64,000 bases of DNA from Muricea muricata (Eukaryota > Cnidaria > Anthozoa > Malacalcyonacea > Plexauridae), in contig OY979716.1 of assembly GCA_963855995.1 (NCBI GenBank), positions 89,739,042-89,803,041 of the forward strand, read 5' to 3'. Below the pieces are notes generated by a model, which was given only the letters and a program-made list of their open reading frames with translations, made no database searches and was not told where the DNA came from. The translations under genes and the position numbers were made by a program. Positions 43,090 through 56,020 of this stretch are shown here, piece after piece; positions within the stretch are counted from its first letter, which is position 1; each line of letters starts with the position of its first letter.

Positions 43090-44734
43090 TTAAATTGTAA
43101 TCTTTGAAATGTGTTGATATACGCAAGTGGGGCCATTACCAGGCGTTCTGGATTAAACGCCTTCAGCGTCATAACTTCCTACACCTACGGTACTTGTGCA
43201 GATTTATTGTTGAAATACAATCCCTTGCAAAATAAAACGTGCCATCCGGATTTTGTAAGGCTTATCCCCCTTTCCCCCATGCAATGTTGTGATTTGAAGT
43301 TGAAATTAAAAAGGAAGGCCTGAAACGGTGCTAACAATCACTAAACAACATTGAGAAGGGTGCGGGAGCATGAAGTGTCTCGTTTATTTTGCATACGATT
43401 GTCTAAAATAGCGACGTTTGGAATGCACACTTGGCGCATCTTAATTGTGTAAGATGCAAGTGTAAATTAAAAGTAATAAAACCAGTAAATTTTATTGAGA
43501 ATCATTCCAAAATGTGAACACACATCGTTTGAAGAGTAACACCTATGTATTTTATATTTATTTTGGTGAAAAGTTATAGTATATGTGACAAAAGAAACGT
43601 CAATAAATATACGTATATTAGTGAGAATATACTGTAGTTAATTATTGAAACAATGATATTGACGAATTCATAGTCTTGAAATATTCCACAACAACAATTA
43701 TTCTCATATATAGCTGTAGCTACACATGTACACGCAGTAGAGCGGTGTGGTGAATTTCGTATACTAGTTTTTCTAAATTTGAACATCAAATGGAAATCGA
43801 AGACCAGATGGCGCTGTTTTTAGTTCTTCTCGCAAATCCCGCAAGATGAACAAGTGGATATCCTGTCATACCCGCGTTGCTTTGCAGAGTTTATTCTTCA
43901 CTGAATATTTGAATGTCTATACATACGCTTATCGTACATGCATGCGTTTTAGCGGGGAAACATTATACATGCAATTAGCATATTAATCAGTGTTCATAAT
44001 GACCGGCAACGTAAACGGGTCACCATTTAAAACTCTCAAAATTACACATCTGAGTTCTCTTCTACAAGGTTTGTTGACTAATATACTTAAACATTGATAA
44101 GTTATGCAACAAATTCTGGAATTTTAAATGGTTTGAAGTTTGCATACGCTGAATAAGCGGCGGATCACCACTGTGATCCGAGGAAATATGAAATAATACA
44201 TTATTATGTAATATATTTTTTTTGTTTGAACGGGTCACCATTGCACAATCGGCTCGTATTATGTTAGTTTCCAAAAAATTATGGAAGCGTCTACTTTACC
44301 ATGGTATTACGGTACAAACCTCAGATCTTATGTATTTAATGTGCGGCCAATGTACTCTTTTCAGTTGTTTTGGCACTTGTATTAAACGGTGACCCGTTGT
44401 GGTGATGCGTTAATTTAATTAATTATTCAGAACTGTCCAAATGACACCACTGACACAGTGACAGAGATGGTATACACAGTGCATTGCATGTTCATGTTTC
44501 ACAAATACTTATTAAGTATATAATTGTCAATTTAGTTGTTAATCGGCCTGTTTAGACCGCTTTGGTTTGTTCGTCAAATACGCGCAGTCATATGAGTATA
44601 GATGAATATAATTATTTTTTAAACAGTCCGTTTAACAGTCAGTTCATATTATATATTGTACGCGTTTTATTGTCAACATATACATTGTCGATATAATTAT
44701 ATACAACGTGAAAGTACTTGGCTGTTTGATAGTT

Positions 44735-45491
44735 CTAATGTCTTAAACGCTGTCCTTTCCTCTTAATGATTTCTTCCACGCGATTTGGCATTGAGACAAT
44801 TGTGTTATTTGCTACTTCTATGGGTAAAGATTGAATTGTAGAGATAACTGTATATTTAATTTCTTCGCATGTTTCCTTCGTGGTTTACGATCGTATAGCT
44901 TGCTTACGCAATGCGTCTGAAACTAGTTTAATAATCTCAATGGGGTTTAGGTCAGGACTTCTTGGAGGTATTTTTAGAAGCTCACAGTTTGCCCGATCCA
45001 TTGCTGCACAAGCCATTGCTGAATTCTGACTTGGATCTCCGTCTTGTAACCATAATCGCATTTGGCTTTTATCTGCAACGGCAAACATGCTTTCAAAGTT
45101 CTCGTCAACAAGATTGGCAAAGTGACGGCCATCTAACTTGTCATAAGCTTTGCATATGGCCACGCCCTTGTCATAATTTAGAGCTACCATCAGCTTTACC
45201 ACTCGACCACCACTCCCAGTTTTTTTACCCTTCGCGGTACATCCTGGTGTTAGTCCTTCGCTTCTCTTGTTCCATACCCTGGCTTTGGGTGCAAAGGCTT
45301 GATCCAAAGGATTTCTCTTATACGCAAATCCCGTTCCGTCGAGGTAAAACACAATACCTTGAGTCCATACGTCGTGAGAATAATTTTTGCAATCTCCGTG
45401 TCAAAAATCTCCTCTTTTTCATGTCAACCTTTGTTAACAGACCTTTTTTCCGAGCTTGTAGATAGTAATAGCCCTCTTTATTTAGGAAACG
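44735..45491 (-). pseudogene. Tc1-like transposase, array copy 6
   Basis: Same sequence as copy 1, with the premature TAA at 44885-44887. It is the last copy in the minus orientation. The next segment X (45804-46168) leads to the inversion point. Confidence 0.88.
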
Positions 45492-46168
45492 TTAAATTGT
45501 AATCTTTGAAATGTGTTGATATACGCAAGTGGGGCCATTACCAGGCGTTCTGGATTAAACGCCTTCAGCGTCATAACTTCCTACACCTACGGTACTTGTG
45601 CAGATTTATTGTTGAAATACAATCCCTTGCAAAATAAAACGTGCCATCCGGATTTTGTAAGGCTTATCCCCCTTTCCCCCATGCAATGTTGTGATTTGAA
45701 GTTGAAATTAAAAAGGAAGGCCTGAAACGGTGCTAACAATCACTAAACAACATTGAGAAGGGTGCGGGAGCATGAAGTGTCTCGTTTATTTTGCATACGA
45801 TTGTCTAAAATAGCGACGTTTGGAATGCACACTTGGCGCATCTTAATTGTGTAAGATGCAAGTGTAAATTAAAAGTAATAAAACCAGTAAATTTTATTGA
45901 GAATCATTCCAAAATGTGAACACACATCGTTTGAAGAGTAACACCTATGTATTTTATATTTATTTTGGTGAAAAGTTATAGTATATGTGACAAAAGAAAC
46001 GTCAATAAATATACGTATATTAGTGAGAATATACTGTAGTTAATTATTGAAACAATGATATTGACGAATTCATAGTCTTGAAATATTCCACAACAACAAT
46101 TATTCTCATATATAGCTGTAGCTACACATGTACACGCAGTAGAGCGGTGTGGTGAATTTCGTATACTA

Positions 46169-48391
46169 CAATCGTATGCAAAATAAACGAGACACTTCAT
46201 GCTCCCGCACCCTTCTCAATGTTGTTTAGTGATTGTTAGCACCGTTTCAGGCCTTCCTTTTTAATTTCAACTTCAAATCACAACATTGCATGGGGGAAAG
46301 GGGGATAAGCCTTACAAAATCCGGATGGCACGTTTTATTTTGCAAGGGATTGTATTTCAACAATAAATCTGCACAAGTACCGTAGGTGTAGGAAGTTATG
46401 ACGCTGAAGGCGTTTAATCCAGAACGCCTGGTAATGGCCCCACTTGCGTATATCAACACATTTCAAAGATTACAATTTAACGTTTCCTAAATAAAGAGGG
46501 CTATTACTATCTACAAGCTCGGAAAAAAGGTCTGTTAACAAAGGTTGACATGAAAAAGAGGAGATTTTTGACACGGAGATTGCAAAAATTATTCTCACGA
46601 CGTATGGACTCAAGGTATTGTGTTTTACCTCGACGGAACGGGATTTGCGTATAAGAGAAATCCTTTGGATCAAGCCTTTGCACCCAAAGCCAGGGTATGG
46701 AACAAGAGAAGCGAAGGACTAACACCAGGATGTACCGCGAAGGGTAAAAAAACTGGGAGTGGTGGTCGAGTGGTAAAGCTGATGGTAGCTCTAAATTATG
46801 ACAAGGGCGTGGCCATATGCAAAGCTTATGACAAGTTAGATGGCCGTCACTTTGCCAATCTTGTTGACGAGAACTTTGAAAGCATGTTTGCCGTTGCAGA
46901 TAAAAGCCAAATGCGATTATGGTTACAAGACGGAGATCCAAGTCAGAATTCAGCAATGGCTTGTGCAGCAATGGATCGGGCAAACTGTGAGCTTCTAAAA
47001 ATACCTCCAAGAAGTCCTGACCTAAACCCCATTGAGATTATTAAACTAGTTTCAGACGCATTGCGTAAGCAAGCTATACGATCGTAAACCACGAAGGAAA
47101 CATGCGAAGAAATTAAATATACAGTTATCTCTACAATTCAATCTTTACCCATAGAAGTAGCAAATAACACAATTGTCTCAATGCCAAATCGCGTGGAAGA
47201 AATCATTAAGAGGAAAGGACAGCGTTTAAGACATTAGAACTATCAAACAGCCAAGTACTTTCACGTTGTATATAATTATATCGACAATGTATATGTTGAC
47301 AATAAAACGCGTACAATATATAATATGAACTGACTGTTAAACGGACTGTTTAAAAAATAATTATATTCATCTATACTCATATGACTGCGCGTATTTGACG
47401 AACAAACCAAAGCGGTCTAAACAGGCCGATTAACAACTAAATTGACAATTATATACTTAATAAGTATTTGTGAAACATGAACATGCAATGCACTGTGTAT
47501 ACCATCTCTGTCACTGTGTCAGTGGTGTCATTTGGACAGTTCTGAATAATTAATTAAATTAACGCATCACCACAACGGGTCACCGTTTAATACAAGTGCC
47601 AAAACAACTGAAAAGAGTACATTGGCCGCACATTAAATACATAAGATCTGAGGTTTGTACCGTAATACCATGGTAAAGTAGACGCTTCCATAATTTTTTG
47701 GAAACTAACATAATACGAGCCGATTGTGCAATGGTGACCCGTTCAAACAAAAAAAATATATTACATAATAATGTATTATTTCATATTTCCTCGGATCACA
47801 GTGGTGATCCGCCGCTTATTCAGCGTATGCAAACTTCAAACCATTTAAAATTCCAGAATTTGTTGCATAACTTATCAATGTTTAAGTATATTAGTCAACA
47901 AACCTTGTAGAAGAGAACTCAGATGTGTAATTTTGAGAGTTTTAAATGGTGACCCGTTTACGTTGCCGGTCATTATGAACACTGATTAATATGCTAATTG
48001 CATGTATAATGTTTCCCCGCTAAAACGCATGCATGTACGATAAGCGTATGTATAGACATTCAAATATTCAGTGAAGAATAAACTCTGCAAAGCAACGCGG
48101 GTATGACAGGATATCCACTTGTTCATCTTGCGGGATTTGCGAGAAGAACTAAAAACAGCGCCATCTGGTCTTCGATTTCCATTTGATGTTCAAATTTAGA
48201 AAAACTACAATCCCTTGCAAAATAAAACGTGCCATCCGGATTTTGTAAGGCTTATCCCCCTTTCCCCCATGCAATGTTGTGATTTGAAGTTGAAATTAAA
48301 AAGGAAGGCCTGAAACGGTGCTAACAATCACTAAACAACATTGAGAAGGGTGCGGGAGCATGAAGTGTCTCGTTTATTTTGCATACGATTG
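46169..48391 (+). mobile_element. Inverted terminal unit with 184-bp inverted repeats and TA flanks
   Basis: The 184-bp module appears inverted at 46169-46352 and direct at 48208-48391, enclosing segment Y in the opposite orientation to the rest of the array. TA flanks both ends (46167-46168 and 48392-48393). It thus has the form of a complete Tc1/mariner-type element of 2223 bp with long terminal inverted repeats. The direct units carry only one module each and have X joined straight to Y at GTATACTA/GTTTTTC. The 184-bp module itself starts CAATCCCTTGCAAAATAAAA and ends with an imperfect inverse of that, so it also resembles a stand-alone MITE. Confidence 0.8.
46481..47237 (+). pseudogene. 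Tc1-like transposase, array copy 7 (inverted)
   Basis: The same protein sequence and premature TAA (47085-47087) as the six direct copies, but on the plus strand and flanked on both sides by the 184-bp inverted repeats. Confidence 0.88.
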
Positions 48392-48393
48392 TA

Positions 48394-51300
48394 GCAAACA
48401 AAATAAGTTGGTCGCCTTCACGCCATATTGTCATGACGACGATGATAATATTGATTCGTTAACGATGTTGCTATTTTCATCAGGTCCTATCAACCGTTCA
48501 GTTCTACGTCAATAACAAGCTACTTATATCAACATCTTTTAAATATTTAATATCTAATTATTTTTCCGTTTGTTGCTCAAGGGATTCTATAACTAATGAT
48601 TAAATACGCGAGGACGTATTGTTTTCATAATAGTCTGAAAAGTTAACCTGCTGTTTCGAAATCTGCGCATCGTTTCAGTTATGTTTTAAATTGCTTTTTC
48701 TGTATAATATTTTCCGAGATTTGAAAGAATTACATTTGTCGATGAGTTCAATTTATAATTGGAATAAATGATGTCAAAGAATCTAATTAAAATTCATGGT
48801 TCAAGATTAGAAATTGTTAGCTTGGTTGTTATTGGTTTCTTTTCAAAATATATCGCCTCTCCTACACAAAACAACATTGCCTGTTGTTAATTGTAAGTTG
48901 GGACCTTGGCGTTTCCAGTAAGGTGGATATTTTGGAGCCCTTGAACTTTTAACATCTGTATTTTTAGACGGAACCCACTCCTCGACTAAATGACGCAGCG
49001 AAATGTGAAAGAAAGCTGTTAAGGAGGCTCTCTGCAGTATCGAAAAATTTCTCGCAAGGCTGAGTTGTTTATAATGAAATAGATATTGTTCTTTTCAATA
49101 CCTTTTTAATATATTGCTTTTATGTACCTTCTATAAACTAGCCTCTCATACCGTTAGTCCGCGATTACTAAAGTTTATAATGCAAATAAAAAATTTACAT
49201 GAAGCCTTTTGAAGAATCTTTGCAAATAACACGACATAAACAATCGAATTTACGTCTCGTTGAAAATATACGACAACCTTGCTTTGTTGTGTATCCGTTT
49301 ATCGAATTTTGGCGGAAATAGGACGTTTATATATTCATCAAATTAGACTTCCATAATATATGATTGGGGGTTTGAATATGTTTTTTGTTAAGGTTTTTGA
49401 CATTTTGTTTGTTTATATTTATAATAATATATTCGATATTTCAGATATACCTGTGTGATGCACCAGCATCGTTGGCATCAAACTGGATCCGCCCCTGTTT
49501 AGAACAAGAAATAACAAAAAACCTTTGAGGATAATTTTGCCTCCGGGGAACTTTAACATTGGCAGCCGATTCAAGTATGCCATGACATTTCCGGCGGGGG
49601 AGGGGGTGGGGTGTTATAAGAATGCTTGATTTAAATAACGTAATAGCAGACAAATACTTGGTCTATTCAGGAAACGTGTGTTCTTTCTTTGGAAAACAAG
49701 TAAAGGAGACGTGTATGTTCTAATTTTAAGACAAATACGTGTGCGAAGAAAAGAAACACTTAGAAAGTATGTACTAGTAGATGTTAAGTTTGAGGAATGT
49801 GTAGTTTGGGCCTCGTTTACACGAGCCTGGGATGATTTTCAGCCCGGGTTGGTAGACCTCATGGGGATTGATTAGTTTTTCTGTTTACACGAACCCGGGC
49901 TGGTAAAAACGCCAGTCTTTATTTTCAACCCGGGTCAGCTTGCGCCAACCCGGGTTGGCATACAGTTAAAGTTATTGCAATTTTGTACCCATATCCTATT
50001 GTTTACAGACTATTTTTGCTAATGACAAGTGCTTGAAATTTTGTTTATATATTTTCGATATACAATCAGCTAATTTGGAAGAAGTTTAAAAGGTTAATTT
50101 TGTTATTAAATTCTGCGATGTTGACTAGTATATAGTTTATATCACTTTGAAAATTCAAATATTAGTTGACCTGCATCTAAGGACATATACCTGATATTGT
50201 AAATCACAAATGGGGAAAAGCACAATATGGGGAACGCACATTAAATTCAATTCATATTCTATTGAAAATCATTTACACCCAACGGCTGGAAGCCACTTTA
50301 GCACGATGCTATAACTTGCATCATCTTCAGAGCAATAAAAGTATTACAATATGTACAAAAGCTTATACAAAGCGAAATATTCTAAGACTAAGGTTGTAAA
50401 AAATGGTTAAAGTTTAAAATAAGCGAATCATAGTGATTTTACAATAACACTAAGGACATATAACGTTACAAGATATAACACAAGATATATACAAAGGTCG
50501 TCATGCAAGGTTAAGGGTAGGATTAATTATACAAGGTTAAAGGCATAGAAGTAAGATTGGCATTAAGTGAGGGCTTAAGACGGTTAAGTTTGAATATTAG
50601 TAAACTTTCTCTCAACAAAAGTTATATAATTCTAATTACGATCTGGTGGAAACTATGTACATCGACGTAATGTTATTATAAGCTCTTTTGACGCAGTCTA
50701 AAATTGCGTAGCCATGAAGTAAAAGCCAACGTGGACAAACAAATAACGCTTAATTTATGACTATTGAAACTGGTCGAGCGAGTATGCAGCAAAAGCCGGT
50801 AAATTACGTGATTTGCAACCAAACTGACCAAACGATAAATCAGATGACAAAGGATTCCTTAGTCTTAGAGGTTTACGGAAAGAAATAGAAATTATAATTT
50901 TCATTTAAATTTGTTTTCGTTCTAGCATCGCTGAGCTTGTACTTATGTTGATGATCACGTCGCACATTTCACAGCATTTCTTTGCTTTGTCTCAGTTGCA
51001 TGAGCTTCTGCTTACAGGCGCTGTTTTGCAACTTGTAAAGCAATTCTGACTCAGGTAGATGTTGTGTGAATATTAGTCAGAACAAACTACCCTTATAGTC
51101 GGCGTCTTGCAGATATTTTCACACCATTTCTGTTGTAATTCAGCTCTTAAAGGCGATTGATTTTTAGGTTGGAAACCACAAAGCAGAATGGGCACTAGCT
51201 CACGATTTTTTAGCACTGTGTTCCAATAACATCGACAGCTTAACTGTAAATTAATTGTACTGCATGTTGCAAGACAACTTGGATAGTGTAACAGCGCCTT

Positions 51301-51692
51301 ATTTTGTTAGTGAGGACCAGGCTTATGAGCTGGGTTGCCTAGCTCATTCACATTAATTTTTGAACCTCTTCAAAGCGTGATGATGCGCCTTCTTATAAAC
51401 GCACCTAGTTAAGTTGGTATAAGCTACTTAGCAACTAATTAAGGCAGCCATAGGATTCTGTATCCATAGGATTCTGTATCCGTGATACGCAATGAAGCAT
51501 TAATTGGGAGCTGCGCTCTGCTTGCAATGCGTCAAGCTTGCAGTAGTTTCTTGTATGTGATGTAAACTGTAACAATCTTTATATATACCAAGCAATATAT
51601 ATATCTATATTTACACCAAGCAATATTTATATCTATATTTCGGCCAGCCAGGCTGTGCTAGTGGCGTACTAACGCCAATGTAATTCACTAAA
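48394..51692. other. No recognised gene; small duplications
   Basis: Ordinary AT-rich sequence. It contains the CCCGGG cluster at 49843-49954, a short tandem duplication of CCATAGGATTCTGTAT near 51450-51480, and a ~31-bp duplication (ACCAAGCAATAT with ATCTATATTT) at about 51585-51640. Frames at 49441-49875 show no domain I recognise. Confidence 0.45.
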
Positions 51693-52557
51693 CTAGAAAT
51701 ACATGCATGCAGCAACCCCTCGCCATTAACTAAGAGCATGCAACTATATTTTCGGAATTACATGAAGTACTTGCATAGGTTGTTGTCATAGCAACACGGT
51801 AATTGTTATTCTTTCTGTATATTTTTTTCAAAATGACAACATATTGAGTTTTTAATCCTTGTTTTATTGACAATTTTTTAAAATGGCACAACATTTGTCA
51901 TCGGTATGTTATTACGCCTAATGTAAGCTTAAATTTGGTATAAAATACGACCTATTAATTACATATATTAGACGTTTTTAAATATTTATGAAACTAAATT
52001 TTTATCTACATAAACTTTGAATTTGAAATAAAACCGTTTCAAGCCAATTTTTTATCTTCGCTCATATTTTTTTACATGTAAAGTCCGTCAATATTTTGAA
52101 ATACAGTAATAAGAAGACGGCTTGCATTTACAAAACATGAACTTACTCTGGAATTTAAACAGTGAATAGACTAGAGGAGTACGGCCACGCCGGCCTTATA
52201 AAGCATTAAAACACAAGTATAAGTACGCATTATCAACAAACTTGCCTTGTGTTTCATGCCGTAGTCAATTCTTGGCGCTTCTCTGTATTTTCCCAGAATT
52301 AATCTCTCTTCAAGAGTCTTGTCGCAGTCGTTTTCGTCTCAGTTCTTGCCTTTTTGGATGCCTTAAGTGTTTGCTACTCCCAATAGTCCGCCGTATTTTT
52401 GAGATCAGTGACGACCACCCACTCACCGCCACCCTTGAGCCACGCGCCCGCGATATTTGATGAACTTCAGACTTCGCGATGCTTTCCTTTTCCCGGGTGT
52501 AAATAGCCGTGCGGAATTAGTACCCTCGCACGGCGCTTCGCGCCGTTGGCTCGGGGA
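51693..52557 (-). mobile_element. Helitron-like non-autonomous element, copy 1 (865 bp)
   Basis: Read on the minus strand it starts TCCCCGAGCC and ends TTTCTAG, between a host A and a host T, which is the Helitron signature (5' TC, 3' CTRR, insertion between A and T without target duplication). Near the 5' end is a perfect hairpin, ACGGCGC-TTC-GCGCCGT (52530-52546). Homologous copies lie at 56955 and 61507. Confidence 0.65.
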
Positions 52558-52922
52558 TTAGCCATGTTAGTGTTGATTGATATAAGCATTTTCGCTAGAT
52601 TACAGTTGAGTAGTTGGCAGGTCTTCCTCTGAATCCTCTCGTAGTAGGCTTTCTAACTAAGTGTGGTCTTTTTCCGTCATTTTCATACGAGATTTTTCGC
52701 TATGGGCGTTCTTCGCAACGTTTCCCTTGCAAGTGGTCTTGCTTACTTCGTGCGCCCATACCACGTTACTCCTTAGAGAAAAAAAGCAATCACGAGGTAG
52801 AATTGTTATTCAAGCGGATAATGGTGATCGCCACCTAGAGTAGTTCTTTGATAATTTGATAATTTATTAAAAGATCTTTCTTATGTTAGAAAAATACAAT
52901 GGATTAACAAGGTATAGAACAA

Positions 52923-53633
52923 CTATATTACAGTTAAAAAAAGTTTGCAGTCATAAATTGACTCTAAAATTACATAGAGAGGTTCCAAATACGATAGTAA
53001 GAGAAAGCATACGAACATTATCACAGTATCAAAAAATTTAGAATTATTTTCAGCAACGAGGTATAAATGAGTTTTATGTAGTTCTGTACTAGTAGATGTT
53101 TGATACTCCCAAGGATTTCTTCGCAGTTCAAAAGGGTTCATTATCTTGTCTGGCAAAAGCTTTTGGCACGGGTGTTCTGGATATTTACATATCCTTCGAA
53201 ACTCACGACTAGATGCTTTGTTTCTTCTAGTTTCTAGTGTTGGTAGGAAGTCGCTGTCCAAACCTATTATACGCAAGCTTCTTCTCTGTACCTTTTCCAC
53301 TTCATTTTGCAAGTATCCTGGCAGGCCACACGAAACTGGGCTTGCGTATTCCAGAATGGGTCTAATCTTTGAAGTGTATGTCGTAAGTCCGACTTCCGTA
53401 AGTAAATGAGATTTCATACATTGCCTGAGATAAAAGACTCTTCTATTAGCTTTACGAGTAATTTGCTCAATATGTTCGTTCCATTTCAAGTCGTCTTGAC
53501 CCCAAACACCGAGTAGTTTAAAAGTTTTTACTCTTTCGATGATATCATCCCCAATTTGGATTGGAGGTGGTTCTTGAACAGAATCAGTGAAACATATCCA
53601 CATATCTTTAGTTTTTTTTGGATTTAATTCCAA
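52923..53633 (-). pseudogene. LINE RT C-terminal half (minus strand)
   Basis: Begins MELNPKKTKDMWICF and contains FKLLGVWGQDDLKWNEHIEQ (thumb motif), YTSKIRPILEYASPV and LQNEVEKVQRRSLRIIG, the standard post-catalytic region of CR1/jockey RTs. It is separated from the catalytic half by a stop and frame change near 53640. The last ~40 residues are hydrophobic and probably reflect translation into the 3' UTR. Confidence 0.88.
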
Positions 53634-53648
53634 TTTGTTCGTTTCTGC

Positions 53649-54095
53649 CTACTTACAGACATAACCTATTGCTATTTGCATGGAGCTGGACTTGCCTTGT
53701 TCGACCAGCTGGGCTTCAGTGCAATCGTCAGCGTATTTGGTTGTATCTACATCCAAATCGTCAGGAATCGAGTTTTTCAGATCATTTATGTGTATATTAA
53801 AAAGTGCTGGTGAAAGTACAGACCCTTGGGGAACGCCACAAGGACAATTGGCAATTGATGATAAAGTTCCATTTAAATTTACCTGTTGAGTTCTGCTCGA
53901 GAGAAAACAACTTATCCATAGCCAAAAGGATTTATTTATTCTCACATACGCAAGTTTTTCGAGTAAGATATTATGGTTCACCAAATTGTAGGCCTTGCGG
54001 AAGTCTAGGAATACAGCATGAACACCTTTTCTGCCAGAGAGAGAGTTGTCTGTGGCGTCATACCATTTTTGAGTGATAGGTATTAAGGCGGACAC
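53649..54095 (-). pseudogene. LINE RT catalytic half (minus strand)
   Basis: Contains FLDFRKAYNLVNHNILLEKL (motif A, catalytic Asp), CGVPQGSVLSPALFNIHIND (motif B) and KYADDCTEAQL (motif C, YADD). The N-terminal fingers are in decayed sequence upstream, to about 54400. The frame ends at 53649, just before the C-terminal half. Catalytic residues are kept but the RT is split. Confidence 0.88.
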
Positions 54096-54797
54096 AGTAG
54101 ACCTTCCTTGAGTAAACGCATGCTGGTTATTTTTAACCTTAATGTCCAGACCATTCAGTTGGAGTTGAATTTTTTTGCTCCAATAAGAGCATTGATTGTC
54201 TTATACCACTTTGCTGGGTTGGACGATCGTAGATCCTTTGCTATAATACCCAGCTTTGGCTTGAGATATTAGCCCTCGAACAGTGTCACATAATTGACTG
54301 TAACGAACTAAGCCACCTCTGGCGTATGCCCGTTGCCGCTGTTTAATTTTGGTTTTAAATATAACCTGTCATCCACGGTTTATCTGATTCATGGACACGG
54401 ACCGTTTTCTCAGGGATAGTTTCATGCACTATCTTTGTCAAGATGAAATTGAAATTTCCTACTTTCTCGTCGATATCTTGAGCTTCTTAATTATACTGGT
54501 GTCCAGTCTTCCTGAATAATTCTCAGACTAAGAGCGTTACGGTTACTAGTAGTTAAGAGCCTAATTCGTTTGGATTTAGCGGGCGTCTTCTGCATCACAT
54601 CAGGGGTTAGCTCTGCTAAATCTTGGCTTATTTTTCATGCTTTTCTCTGCTATTTCAAGTCCAGATAATATATGTGATAAAACTAATAGCGTAAAATCTC
54701 CGCTGAATCGTGAAAACATTTTAAATGGTACCATTTTCAGTATAAAAACCAAGAGAAAACTATCAAAGCGACCATATGCTTATACTATTCGAATACG

Positions 54798-55085
54798 TTG
54801 GCGTATCAAAGACTGCTGTTGAACGCTGGGGACATTTCACCTAATCATGGTCCATCTCCTAAATGCCAAGCATGTGCAAAACCTGTCAGGGGTAACCACG
54901 TCAAGGTTCATTGTAATACATGCTTTGATATTTACCATCTGAAATGTACTGATCCAAAGGTATGGATGGCCAAAGGTGGTATGCGAGACATTCCTGATAA
55001 GTGGTTTTGTACGGCATGTACTAACTCTGTCTTGTTGTCTGAACTTCCATTCAACCAATCCTGGCCGCCCTCACCGACTCAATAA
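54798..55085 (+). pseudogene. LINE PHD-type zinc finger
   Basis: LLLNAGDISPNHGP precedes a Cys-His array: CQAC, then HCNTC, YHLKC and WFCTAC. This is the C4HC3 spacing of PHD fingers, which in chromatin proteins read histone tails and in LINEs may guide integration. The frame ends just before the endonuclease starts at 55095. It is short and probably part of the main LINE protein, separated by a stop. Confidence 0.82.
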
Positions 55086-55094
55086 CGACCTGGT

Positions 55095-55830
55095 GTGGAA
55101 ATTCAACCTAATCAGCTTTGGTTCGATAAGCATTTGGAAATTATAAAATCAAAAATTAATCATCTTTCAATCATGCATATCAACACGCAATCGATGACCT
55201 CAACGTTTGCTGAATTGTCACTTCTTGTTAATGACTACCAATTTGATATTGGTGGAATGAGCGAGACATGGTTAAAGGACAACTCTTTACTACTACAACA
55301 TGTATCCATTCCTGGTCATGAACTTTGTTATACTAACGCGATAAATGTAGAGGTTGTGGCGTTGGGGCATACATTAAAGAAAGCATCAAATTCAAACGAA
55401 GACACGATATTGAAAAATTACAGCCAAATTTTGAACATGATTATATAGTTGGAAATAACTGGAAAGAATAAAAACAGCAGCCTCCTTCTGGGTGTGATCT
55501 ATCGTTCAGATAAGATCATGTGCTGTAATGACTGGATTGAAAAATTTGATTATCTACTCTCAAACGTTGTTCCAACTTGGGATGGATTGTTTATGCTGTT
55601 GGCGACATGAATATTAATTTATTAGATGGTGCGAATCCAGTGGTACGTAATTAAGTGTGTTAATATACTTCACAAGCTACAAGATCTACCACTGTTTCTC
55701 GCACTCTTATTGATCATTTAATCACAAGTAATCCTAGCAAGATTTCACATGCTGCTGTTTTACCTTGTGATTCTATAAGTGACCATGATGCGGTGTATGC
55801 CACCGTCAATGCTCGTGTTTCCAGATTCAC
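55095..55830 (+). pseudogene. LINE endonuclease, decayed
   Basis: The first 117 codons are open and contain LSIMHINTQSM (catalytic Asn region) and GGMSETWLKDNS (catalytic Glu). Beyond 55448 the domain continues in other frames: GDMNINLLDG near 55600 and SDHDAVY near 55780, the Asp-Asn and Asp-His motifs of the family. Frameshifts and stops between them show that the domain is dead. Confidence 0.82.
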
Positions 55831-56020
55831 TCCTCGATATAAGTATTTTCGAAATGAACCTGAATATGTTTAAGAATTTATAACGCTCCCACTGAGTTTA
55901 GTATACGCAATGGAGTCTCCTGACGAAAAACTTGATGTATTGAACACTCCTATTACGGACTGTATTGGCCGACCTGCTCCTCTACGCTGTGTAAAGGTCA
56001 AACGTCCACCAGCACTATGA

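Larger units (their letters stand above)
31208..48391. repeat. 17.2-kb array of a 2402-bp unit, terminal unit inverted
   Basis: Full units begin at 31208, 33610, 36012, 38414, 40816 and 43218, each exactly 2402 bp. The translated frames are identical in all of them. A partial unit (45620-46168) is followed by an inverted copy (46169-48391). Each direct unit has three parts: a 184-bp module (31208-31391 in the first), a 365-bp segment X ending GTATACTA, and a 1853-bp segment Y with a dead Tc1-like transposase. Y is present seven times (six direct, one inverted). Perfect identity means very recent amplification or an assembly artefact. Confidence 0.95.
52843..54600 (-). mobile_element. CR1/jockey-type LINE, minus strand, 5'-truncated
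   Basis: RT-encoding sequence runs from about 54400 leftward to 52923, with a 3' tail of repeated ATTATCAA near 52850-52870. Upstream of the RT core the strand still shows KIKQRQRAYARGG and LISQAKAGYY, typical of the linker before RT in this group. The endonuclease is not found, so the copy is truncated. It lies head to head with the plus-strand LINE that starts near 54640. Confidence 0.8.

Noticed and set aside
52614-52838. 74-codon plus-strand frame between the Helitron-like copy and the LINE
   Set aside because: No motif, no splice signals that fit, and low-complexity surroundings.
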